The notes under the pieces: model-generated
Database searches by the model: none
What the model was told of the DNA's origin: nothing
Seen by the model: only the letters and a program-made list of their open reading frames with translations
Assembly: GCF_030272615.1 (NCBI RefSeq)
Contig: NC_081409.1
Span: forward strand, 246,513,502 to 246,577,501
Origin: Cryptomeria japonica
Lineage: Eukaryota > Streptophyta > Pinopsida > Cupressales > Cupressaceae
Direction: 5' to 3'
Length of the DNA: 64,000 nt
Shown: piece by piece, positions 48,384-58,264 of the stretch
Layout of the letters: each line of letters starts with the position of its first letter
How positions within the stretch are numbered: the first letter of the stretch is position 1
Program-made: the position numbers and the translations under genes

Positions 48384-49329
48384 TCTTCACCTATGAGAGT
48401 TGTATGGATTAGGGTTATGGTGAAGAGTGTGCAAAATGATAATTTTAAGCCTATTAGACCTTAGGAATGATAGTAGATAGCCTATGATATTGATTCAAAT
48501 CAATCTTAAACTCAAATGAATCTGAAATTAAATGCTCAATAAGACCGATTCTTTACACCTATCTGCACTTTCTAATGGATTAGCAGTAATAAGAGAGGTC
48601 TAATTTAAAAAGATCAATATTTGACTCCAATCAGACCTGTATCTGACCTTCTATCAATCAATATACTGCACTTACCTCTTATTTTTGACAATTTTAACCT
48701 TGAATTGGTGCAATTGATCGAATGATGTGATTGAGGAGCCTGCCGTTGCTGAGGATGTAGGAACAAATTTTCCCTCGTAGTGATGAATTCGTTGCTCCTT
48801 AGGGCAAATTCACTGGTGATATTTCTTCTTGCAGATGGAATTCGTTGTTGTTTTGGTGAGTTCGTTTATCTTTAGGACAGATTTGTTGCTACAATGATAA
48901 AATTTGCTAATGATGTCTCTTTGCTGAGTATATTTGCTATCTTCTTGATGGATTTCGCTATTGAATGATAAAATTCTCTCCTCTTAATCACTGAATCTGC
49001 AACCTCAATGATTGAATTCGCCTTTTATGCTGATTGAATTCGCCAATCTTAATGGAAATTCGCTGCCTGCTGCTAAAATTCACTTATTAGAAAGGAAGAA
49101 TTTGTTTTGAATTGATGACTAAATGGTTGTTTTGATCCTTCTTGTATAGGCGCTTCAAGAGGGAGATGTGTCTTTTGGGTGAAGACCGACTTAGTTTTAA
49201 GTAAACAAAAACTTAAATTGTCTCCCTTTAGATAGCCGACTCACCACTTCAAATTTTTTTCCCTTTTCGAATCTTAAATTATAGTTTTTTTTGGCACCAA
49301 AAATATGTTTGAATAGGGTTTGTGACAGC

Positions 49330-51300
49330 CCAAAGAGGGAATTCGCTCCCAAGGTGGAGCAAAGGAACATGATTTCGCTCCTCCCCCAATGCAAAGTAAA
49401 TTCGCTCTCAGCTTCAAGCAATGGAACACAATTTCGCTCCTAGAGAGGAGCAAATGAAAATCTTTGGTGCTTAGTCATTTTTTGCCCTTAATCAACTTAA
49501 ACTTGGGTGTTTTGTTATCTATACAAATGGAGGCATCAAATTAACTTGAAGAAAACCTCTAAAAGCAATTTCGCTCCTAATGAGGAACAAAGGAAGTGTT
49601 TTTCGCTCTTGTCAGGGAGCCAAGGAAGTGGATGGACTTTGGACACTTAGCTCAATTTCATCCTTCTACTTTCATTCATCAACTCAAACCTCAAGTCTTT
49701 TGGCCATTCGTGTGTAAAAATATGTCAAATTGACCTCAAGGAAGGCCTTAGGGGGAATTTCGCTCCTAAACAAGAGCATTGGCAATGAAATTCGCTCCCA
49801 CTGAAGAGCAAAGGAAGTAAATTTCACTCCTATCAAGGAGCAAAGGAAATCCTCTCATACTTAATCAAATTTTACTCTTTCTCACTTTAAGTGCATCCAT
49901 TCAATCTTAAGAAAGGGTTTGAGGAACAAAGGAAGTGTTTTTCGCTCTTGTCAGGGAGCCAAGGAAGTGGATGGACTTTGGACACTTAGCTCAATTTCAT
50001 CCTTCTACTTTCATTCATCAACTCAAACCTCAAGTCTTTTGGCCATTCGTGTGTAAAAATATGTCAAATTGACCTCAAGGAAGGCCTTAGGGGGAATTTT
50101 GCTCCTAAACAAGAGCATTGGCAATGAAATTCGCTCCCACTGAAGAGCAAAGGAAGTAAATTTCACTCCTATCAAGGAGCAAAGGAAATCCTCTCATACT
50201 TAATCAAATTTTACTCTTTCTCACTTTAAGTGCATCCATTCAACCTTAAGAAAGGGTTTGAGATCAGTTTCGCTCATAACCTTGGACAAAGGAACACAAA
50301 TTTGCTCCCAACAAGGAGCAATGGAAGGGATTTTCGCTCCTATCAAGGGGCAAAGGAAGTGGACCTCAAACTGACCTCATCAACTGGGTTTTATCAATTC
50401 TTTGCTTTTGCATCAACTTAGACTTTGTGATTTCACCTTCCTAGTGTGTAGATGTGTCAAATTAGCCTTAAGGAAGGTCTTGGAGAGAATTTCGCTCCTA
50501 GAGAGGAGCAAAGGAAGTGAAATTCGCTCCTACTGAGGAGCAAAGGAAATAACTTTCAAGTTGAATTTTAACTCACTTTTCCTCACTTACCTTCATTGTC
50601 TCGACTTAAATGCATCAAACCATTCACATGTGGGGCCCTAGAGGCAAATTCGCTTTCAACCAAGGGCAAAGGAAGCGAATTTCGCACCCAAAGGAGACCA
50701 AAGGAAGTGGTTTTCACCCTCAATCTTGAGCAATGGAAATAGCTCTCAAACTCACCTCTAGCTTGGTCTTACTAACTTACACCTTGGGGTTTAGATCTCA
50801 CGCATCAAAAGACCCCATTATTTACCATGAATGTGATTTCGCTCTCAAATAATGGCAATGGAAGTGTTTTTTCGCTCTCAAGGGAGAGCAATAACAATGT
50901 TTTTCGCTCCTAGAGATCAAAGGAAGTGACCTCAATTTGCCTTCTTCCCTCCATTACTTAACCAAAATGATGATGCTCTTTGTTTTGTGATCAATATGAT
51001 GCTAGAGGCTTCAAAACTCACTTATTTCTATCAAATTTGCTCAAGAAGTACTCATCACTCCCAAGTAAGGGTAATGGAAGAAGATTTCACTCCAATTAGG
51101 GAGCAAAGGAAGTTGCATTTTCAACTATCTCAATTCGAGATCATTGATCATTCATTGTATTTCTTGCCCAAATTGAGACATCTCATGATAATTAGAGGTG
51201 ATTCTAGTGACTTTAAAGGCTTGGAGAGAGATTTCACTCTTGGAAGAGAGCAAAGGGAGTAAAATTCGCTCCAACTAGGGAGCAAAGGAAATTTTTTGGT
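49330..51300. repeat. array of TTCGCTCC...GGAGCAAAGGAA motifs in unit c
   Basis: More than twenty pairs of TTTCGCTCC followed after a few bases by AGGAGCAAAGGAAG occur, often in doublets about 45 bases apart. CGCTCC and GGAGC(A) form short stems, a weaker form of the unit 1 hairpin. Spacers hold recurring TCACTTT and CTCAACTTG words. Confidence 0.75.
49582..50259. repeat. recent tandem duplication, period 339 bp, in unit c
   Basis: 49582-49920 and 49921-50259 are almost identical; I count two differences by eye (near 49759/50099 and near 49904/50244). Each copy starts GAGGAACAAAGGAAGTG. It is much younger than the array around it. Confidence 0.92.
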
Positions 51301-51839
51301 ACTTAGTCAAATTTCACTCCCTTATCCCACTTCTCACTGGAATACACTTGAGTCACATGAAGGAGACACTTGCATTGTTGATTAGGCTTGATTAAAGGTT
51401 TCTCCATCAAACCTTTTTTCTCTATTTGCTCAATTTGACTTCTCTTCTTCCTCATTTTGCCATTGCAAACCTGGAGCAATCGAGTTGACGACCATCCTTA
51501 CCCACTCACTCAAACTTGCAAAAGAGACACTAGGCTAAGAGAGACTAAGACTTGAAGAAAAGAGGGGGTTCCCATTTTGATGGGGTGATGTTGTGAAATG
51601 GTCACAACAGTACCCATTCATGTTTTACTAGTCCAGAGCTTTACGATACTCATAACCATATTGGATCAATGAATGGAGAAAGGTACAAACATGGAGTAGA
51701 CCTGGAAGTTTTTTGGGCAAATGCTGCTGATGAATTTGACATCAGGAAAAGACTATGGTCTAGGCTGCCAGTAAGCTTGATCAGAACAACTAAACTTTTC
51801 CATGTGCCTAATCAATTGGAAGATGATGGAGAATACACT

Positions 51840-52621
51840 TGTTGACGTGGCTAAAGTTGTATTGCTACAACTCTCTCCGGCCATTGCATAATAGAATGCT
51901 GAGTATCCTATCATCTCTTGAAATAAGGAAATCCTTAATGCTGTTTTAGTTGATCAATGGGGAAATACATTCAGACTTGATGAAGATTAAAGCTGCTATT
52001 ATTTCATGTGAGTGTGTGGTCTATTTCTTCACTTTTTGAATTTATGTTATGCATTTTGTTTTACAAAATAATATGTGCAAGTTGATATCTGATAGAAATC
52101 TTAGTTCATACATGAAAATCTGTTTCCCCTTTGGAGATTGCATCAGTTTTATCTAGTTGTGTGAATTGCTGGCGAAATGAAATTTGATTATTGCAAGGTT
52201 TCTATCTATTAGCTTGAATGTGTTATTTTTAGGTAGAAATAGTTAGCATCCTCTTTCCCCTTTTTACCTCTTTTTCCCTTTAAAAAAAAAAAAGATCTGA
52301 AAGTAAAGTATCCATTGCAGCATCAAACATACTGCAGAATCAGATGAACCAATTCGTAGAGCCTAGGGGAAATCATGTCTGAGACCTTTCGAGCCAAATC
52401 CATCCACCAACATCAGTCCCCTTTGTGTTTTCAGCAAAACACATCAAACTTTTGAGCTACCCTACAGTCATGACTTGACAGTTGAAACCTTGAGGTCCTC
52501 CCCATTGATCAACTAAAACAGCATTAGGGATTTCCTTATTTCAAGAGGATAGGATACTCAACATTCTATTTTGCGTTGGCCGGAGAGAGTTGTAGCGATA
52601 CGACTTTAGCCACGTCAACAA
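51840..52621. mobile_element. fold-back element, 782 bp, inverted repeats of about 120 bp
   Basis: The left end TGTTGACGTGGCTAAAGT and the right end ACTTTAGCCACGTCAACA are inverted. The inverted repeat continues for about 120 bases on each side (through GAGTATCCTATC and CTGTTTTAGTTGATCAATGG) with few mismatches. The flanks are a 5-bp duplication ACACT (51835-51839 and 52622-52626). The unit b ORF continues across it. The middle, about 540 bases, is AT-rich and non-coding. The inverted termini suggest a MITE or fold-back element, yet TG...CA ends and a 5-bp duplication are LTR-like; I cannot assign a family. Confidence 0.85.
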
Positions 52622-54456
52622 CACTCATCCGTGCTTTGACGAGAATGCGCCTCTTCCTCCAGTGAAATGTTCAGAACCAAAGCACGCAGATTTAGCCACC
52701 TTAATGCGGCCAGTTGTCAAATATTCAAAGTGGTGGGTCGATCAGCGGTTCATGGGCTGAGACGAAAGAATCTAACCTTGACTTATAACCTGATGGGTGA
52801 AACAAAAGCATATTCTTTAAATGCAGAGGCATCTCAAAGTGTCGGACCAATTGAAAGCACTAACTCCAAGAAAAAGAAGGAAGAAGTTGGAAGCTCTTCA
52901 AGGACAAAGGGAAAGACAGTTATAAATGAAGGACCTGCTCATAAGAAGCAGAGGCTAGAACCTTCTCATTCTACTGCATCTAGGAATGTAAACAATGTAT
53001 TAACTATTGATGAGTCATTGGCTGAGATAAAGATTCCTTCTCCGGTCCATGGGGGAAATGTGATGTCAGCCCACCAGGAAGATGAAGAACCTTCGTCTCC
53101 TATAGGCACAGAGATATTGGAGTCAGACAGTGAAATGAATATCTTGGACGGTGAATTTCAAAAGGGAATGCTTTCCGCTCTTCAAGGAGTTCAAGACATC
53201 TCATGTGAAGAAGGCAATTAGGAAGAGGAAGGCATTGAACAAACTACTATTCCTGATTGGTTGAAGGAAGGGTTGAAAATGAAGACACAAATAGAGGTTC
53301 AAGAAGAAGATGACACGGCCGATTTCTTGGCTAGGTTGGAAAAGGTTGCTACAAAGAAGCCAGCCAAGAAGTTTTCCACAATCCAGAGATGAGATAGGCT
53401 GCTGAATAGTCCAGATTGCTGTACCGAAAGTGGACAGTCAAAAGAAGATATTACTCATAGGGATTATGAAATTACCACTTTTGACTTGGGACCAACTACC
53501 AAAGGTCAAGAGGTGGAAGACTTAGACAATTTAGTCGCTTCCATGAAGGCAAGAATAGATAAAGAGGTAGGAAAGAAGAGAGAATACAAGAAGGAAGTTG
53601 AGAGCCTGAAGGAATACATTCAGCACTTGACCAAGCCTCTTAACCAAGCCAATCCAACAACTCCTCCACTTTTGAATTCTTTGCAAGAAACAATCAAAGA
53701 TTTTGGAGAAGTGGTGACAGCTAGAGAGATCAAGGAATGGATGGCAAGCAAAAGAGAAGCAACCACATTCGTAGACAGATTGATGTTGACATACAGGCAT
53801 ACTTTCTTTTTGCTCTCGAGAATTGCGAGCATGGCAGAAGCATGGGTTGACCTTCAGGACAAAATTATCCCATGCCTCAGGGTGTTGAATGGCATGCCTA
53901 AACAGGAATTGATTGACGGAAAGATAATTGCGGTTGGAGCTGCATATGATTTCAATGCATGGCATTGGGCATTGGTTGCATGAAGCGAAATCTTGGAGAG
54001 GATGAAGGTTGATAGTGCTAAGGCCGAAGAGTAGATTAAAGAAAACAAATCATAATTTTCCTCGTAACTGCTGATTTACTTGAAAAGGAGACCATCCGAG
54101 AAAGTGATATGCAGCTGGAAAATCTCAAACTCATAACTCAGGAAATTTTCTTCACCATCACAGGACCAATCCTGAAGCAAAATTTGACCAAGGCATCAAA
54201 ATTCCCGTTCATTCGAGATGCCTTCCAAAAACAGGAGCTGGAATGGGAGATTGCATTTGCCGCTTGTGCAGATGACCTGGATGGATGGGTATACAGGATC
54301 AATATGCTGCCACATGTCACCATGGAGGAGGTCACCCTGATTGTGTCTAGATTCATTGATCACACTGCCAATCAGCAGGATAAGGACGTGCCTTCCTAAA
54401 AGATAGCTCTTCACGCCACTTGTCGAGCATGCATTTGTCCCTGATTTTATTTTGGG

Positions 54457-54548
54457 AAACCCTAATTAGGGTTGTGTTGTCTTAATCTCAGTCGTTGATC
54501 TTAAATCGATCTCGACCTTTCATTCATTTATCAGATTTCTATATAAAC
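54457..54548 (+). promoter_or_regulatory. core promoter block of unit b
   Basis: AAACCCTAATTAGGGTT (54457-54473), then CTATATAAAC (54539-54548), 58 bases after the ORF stop at 54399. It has the same design as in units 1, a and c. The stretch from here to 55352 would be R and U5. Confidence 0.65.
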
Positions 54549-55404
54549 TCTCATTCTCTCATTTCATTGTGTTGTCGAGAGATTTATGAAATTGTTTCTT
54601 AGAGCTACTTGAATAATAAAAAGTTCATTTGCAGATTTTGCTTTGAAGTCTTATTGTTATTAAGTGGTTGCATGGTTCCATACTTTCTTCAACAATAGAA
54701 TAGATTTGCTTAGAGTAAATTTGCTTTCAAAGTTGTTAGATGAATGAAGGATTTGGTAGTTTAGATTGGTGACTCTTGCTCATACTTTCTTTGGATGGAT
54801 GATTTCATTCAATGTGTAAAGTTAGCCTGAGCTTATGATGTAGATGCTTTAACTTTTGCTTTGAGTAAATATTGTTCGATTGATGGTATTATTCACAAGT
54901 ATGAAAATCTTGAGCATAACCTTAGAAAATTGCACCTGGTATGCGTAGTTGTCCTAGAGTGGCAAAACAAAGTGTTGTTATTGGTTTCACCCAATCTTTA
55001 CCATCTCTTGATTTCATAGGAATAGCATAAAACTTCTAAACCCTCATCCTTTTTATCCTTTTTTTGAAGTCCAAAATTGAAAACAAAAAAAAAAGAGCAT
55101 TCATTGTAATATTCGTCTAAGTCCTAACTTGTGAATGATATTTGTTGAGCGTAAGTCCCCCTTGTATTTCAACATACATAACCAAGGAAGCTATCCAACA
55201 TAAAGTCGTCCGTTCGCACATATATACCTTGGAGTCACCGCGTGGTCTTTCTTTGCAATCTTGGCACACTTAGTGATTTTGTTCAGGAGAGGGTAGAGTA
55301 TCCTTGGATATTTTATTCTAATGTTTGGTATATGATAAAACGTACACCAACAGGTAGGAAAGGGGACACAAGGAGGGGAAATAGTGATGAGGTCCTTTCC
55401 TAAG

Positions 55405-55660
55405 TACTCCACCTCATGGTGGTGATCGAATGGTCCCATGAGGCCAATGGGGCACAAGGAGTGTTGCCCTTGGGCTTAGAAGGGAGGGATTCTTGGGACA
55501 CCCTACTGTAATCGTCCTGACTCTCCTATCATGATTGGCCATGCAATTAAGGAATTCAGATCATAGGGGAAGATAAAGGAAGGATGGTGAGGGGAATGGC
55601 TATAGGAATCCTCACTAGATACGCCACCTCATGGTGGTGACCAAATGGTCCCATGAGGCC
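55405..55660. repeat. two direct copies of a repeat of about 42 bp, 215 bp apart
   Basis: TACTCCACCTCATGGTGGTG at 55405 and TACGCCACCTCATGGTGGTG at 55620, each followed by AATGGTCCCATGAGGCC. CACCTCATGGTGG is itself palindromic. They lie just outside the right end of unit b. From 55661 to 56745 I see no gene; 55970-56290 is extremely AT-rich. Confidence 0.7.
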
Positions 55661-56745
55661 AAGAGGGATTGAATATCTGCTCTTGAGCTTAGGGTAGAGG
55701 AACATTCAGGCATCCTAACATACCCTTTATCTTAGACTCCCTATGGTTGAGTGCTTAAACCCTAGAAACAAGATCTATGTTTTTCTTACTATTTCTAACA
55801 AATATTTGTTTAATCATGTTTTCAATGATTATCTAACATTTTGCAGGACCTCAATTTGGGTAATCTAAGTTGGTATGTGATATCACTAACCCTATTCTAT
55901 TCCCTACTTCTTTGGGAATTTAATTTTAGGGCAAAATTAGGGCATTTACAAAAATGGACTTTACATAGTATGCTAATAATAATTAACAATATTAATATTG
56001 TAATATTTAAAACATATTATATAGTTATACTTTTATAATATCTTATTATGTTATTATAATAATTGCAATTAATGAATTAAACTAAAATTATAGTACAATA
56101 TTATTTTATGAATTTTATATCAACTACATACTAAATATATTTTAATTATTTACTAATTATTATACGTTAACATAAATAATATATTACTTATAATACAATA
56201 TTAGAATCAATATACTAATTATATAATATTCCAATATCAATTTTATATCAATTTTTATTGTTATGATTTTTTTTAAAATAGAAAATTTATGTTGAACCCT
56301 TGTTTGAGTTGGTTGACTCCCATTCTTTTGTTGTCCTTTTTCTCTCTCTTTCTCTCACCAATTTTTTAAAGGAACATTGTTTGCAATTTATTGTAATTTT
56401 TTTTTCTTCTGTATGATAGATTTTGTTTGTAACATTAAAATTTTATGCTAAAAATGTCTACACAGGTATACACAAAAATACTCTTAAATACTATTAGACT
56501 CTAAAAATATCATCTCTCTAATGTAACAAACATTTTAAATCAACCATTAACTATGCCCTCAACAATGTCAACATCAATCTAGACCAATTGCAACCTATTT
56601 CTAATTTTATTGACCATGTTCAAGCTTCCATAAATAAGGATAAGATAATATAGGATATAATATTAGCTGCTGGGTTTGGTTTATCCGTTACTTACCTTTC
56701 ACAAGAGTTGGATTGGGCCATAAACCATATAAGGAAATTGGTAAT

Positions 56746-57219
56746 TGTTGGTGTAAATAAATATTCATTATGGATATTATTACACTTTTCTTAAGTTAAC
56801 TTAGGATAATGCATCTCTTCGTAGTTTGGATTTGAGACACTTAGGGAAGTGTGCACATAGGGATAGAGCTTGTAGGAGAAATTCCACCTTTTGTGGTCTT
56901 GTTTTGTTGTTACACTCCACATTCGGTGGGTCATCCACCTTTTATGGAATATTATATTATTTCTCCTACCTACCCTTAGTATTTCTTACCTACCCTTAGT
57001 ATTTCTTACCTACCCTTGTTTCTCATTGAGCCACATGTCATGATTGTGTGCTTGTACATCCATATGGCCATGCCTATATAAGCATGCCTATATTCATTGT
57101 ATTGGATGAATCCAGTTGATCATTTTGCATATTGATGAGAATACAATTTTGTTCTTGTCATTCTATTGTCTCTCTTTTTATGCTTTTCATTTTGCCCTTG
57201 ATCTTGGTAAAATCCTACA
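56746..57219 (+). repeat. 5' LTR of element D
   Basis: 474 bp, TGTTGGTGTAAATAAAT to AAAATCCTACA. It is 20 bp longer than its partner because TTAGTATTTCTTACCTACCC is repeated near 56975-57010. A CCTATATAAGC promoter is at about 57072. Confidence 0.94.
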
Positions 57220-57232
57220 TGGTATCAGAGCC
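57220..57232 (+). other. primer-binding site of element D (initiator tRNA-Met)
   Basis: TGGTATCAGAGCC directly after the LTR. Confidence 0.95.
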
Positions 57233-58264
57233 ATTGGGGCTTCATTGATTGGTTTTTGGAGACATCGTGGAAGGCTTCTATTTTCAGATCTGAGGGACTG
57301 CGTTTTTTGGAGGCATCTTAGAGCGTTTTCGACCTCACCATTGCGTCCGGAGGCCGTTTCCATAAAAAAAAGAGTATAAATTCGACCTATTTTGGCGAAA
57401 ATCGATTTTTGGGTGTGGAGGAAATTTTCTACCCAATTTGGGTGGTACGGTACGGAATTTTCGGATTTTTTTCAATTTTTTTTTTTTTTTTAATTTATCT
57501 GAAAAATAATTTTCCAGCTAAAATTTTTTTTTGAAGAAAAAAAAAAAATTTCGAAAATTATTTTTAGAATCCGTACCTTCTGCCCAGTCAGCAGCACCCA
57601 GTCAGCGCCTAGTCAGGATTTTCTTTGGAAATTTTTAGACCCCTCTCCGTTGAGCAGTTTGGATTTTTGGGTCAACTTTGGAGGCCCATAACTTGCTCAA
57701 TTTTGCTCCTTTTTGGGTGCAATTTTTTTTGATTTGGGCTAATTTTTCGTGTTCTTCGCAGTGGTGTAGTTATTTTCTGGTTTTGGTGCACAGGTTTTTT
57801 GGAATTTTCGGATTCTCTCAGCTGTACCTGTCCAATCCTCAATTCTGCAACTTCAAAGACCTCGTTTGAGCTCATACGACCTCCTTTTCAGGTGCCGTTT
57901 TTTTTGAAAGTGCATGTTTTTCCATCTACTTTCATAATCTATGATCAGATTTCAGAGATTTTAAGTAGAAATTGTACTTTCAGATATTGGTCTTATTTGA
58001 CCTATTTGGTACTTGTCAATTGTTTGGATCTTAGTTTAGATCTCTTGCATTATTAGTTTGAGTCTCTTTTGGCCTTATTAAGGCAGTTGTAAAATTGAAA
58101 TCAGAAGTCCACTTTGCCATTTTTTGCAAGTGGCCCATTCTACATGCACTAAGTATAAAGTGCTAAATCATCACTTTTGGGGGGGTTCTTTGATTGAGTG
58201 AATTTGGGGGGGTGTCTTGTGTGATTGTACCTCTCTTTCCTTGTGCTCTTTCATTTTTGTTGCA
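57233..58264 (+). other. leader of element D
   Basis: Untranslated leader, AT-rich with runs of T and A around 57470-57560. It aligns with the leader of B on both sides, but the long C-rich block of B is represented here only by about 50 bases with CAGTCAGC words (57575-57625). Confidence 0.75.

Larger units (their letters stand above)
44100..51609 (-). mobile_element. unit c: 7.5-kb solo LTR-like unit with ORF
   Basis: The plus-strand start is TGTTGATGTG and the end GGTCACAACA. The flanking duplication GTACC is perfect (44095-44099 and 51610-51614). The unit b ORF is continuous across the insertion once one copy of the duplication is removed. On the minus strand the order is TGTTGTGACC, TTCGCTCC array (51300-49330), ORF (48383-45242), telo-box palindrome, TATA and U5-like end. 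At 7,510 bp this would be an exceptionally long LTR. No primer site, polypurine tract or pol gene exists. Confidence 0.85.
42895..54399 (+). pseudogene. ORF of unit b, about 1,000 codons, unknown protein, split by unit c and a fold-back element
   Basis: The candidate start is ATG 42895 (MTTKGVPSRKAQIKF). After a frameshift comes the conserved N-terminal domain: VDLKDFKRRMYGQDGLFPTP, SGIVHAAGFPLAMECVELMV and LAIQEAFGIP. Later parts are SLISKYGSWFIQYPKFTYIR and LPIYPTNRMVLLEVLRLL (to 44099). Unit c follows, then 51615-51839 (SMNGERYKHGVDLEVFWANA), then the fold-back element, then HPCFDENAPLPPVKCSEPKH from 52627. The middle is Ser/Lys-rich with a likely nuclear signal (KKKKEEVGSSSRTKGK, HKKQRLE). 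The C-terminal part is helical (KKREYKKEVESLKEYIQHL) and ends VTLIVSRFIDHTANQQDKD at 54399. Several stops and shifts exist. Similarity to the unit a and c ORFs is clear but modest, which shows that protein-level constraint was once present. Confidence 0.8.
28183..55352 (+). mobile_element. unit b: long solo LTR-like unit with ORF, enlarged by nested insertions
   Basis: The start is TGTTGTGACC at 28183 and the end ACGTACACCAACA at 55352. The flanking 5-bp duplication GGTAG is perfect (28178-28182 and 55353-55357), although the ends are 27 kb apart. The orientation is opposite to units 1, a and c. Its own sequence is in segments: 28183-29370, about 42600-44099, 51615-51839 and 52627-55352, roughly 5.5-6 kb in all. 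Unit a, unit c and a fold-back element fill the rest. The interior order is AAGTCCGCC array, ORF, telo-box palindrome, TATA and R-U5-like end. The ORF is clearly diverged from those of a and c, so this is the oldest layer of the nest. Confidence 0.82.

Noticed and set aside
49330-51300. CRISPR array
   Set aside because: The repeats are degenerate, spacing is irregular, there are no cas genes, and this is a plant nuclear sequence.
44100-51609. Complete element with two short LTRs
   Set aside because: The two ends are not direct repeats of each other; only one TG...CA unit is bounded by the GTACC duplication.
51840-52621. MicroRNA precursor from the long inverted repeat
   Set aside because: The arms are at the ends of a 782-bp insertion with a target duplication, so mobility explains the structure; no small-RNA evidence is available.
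52667-53983. A host gene made of the open frames at 52667-53221 and 53486-53983
   Set aside because: These align with the middle and C-terminal parts of the unit a and c ORFs and sit inside unit b.
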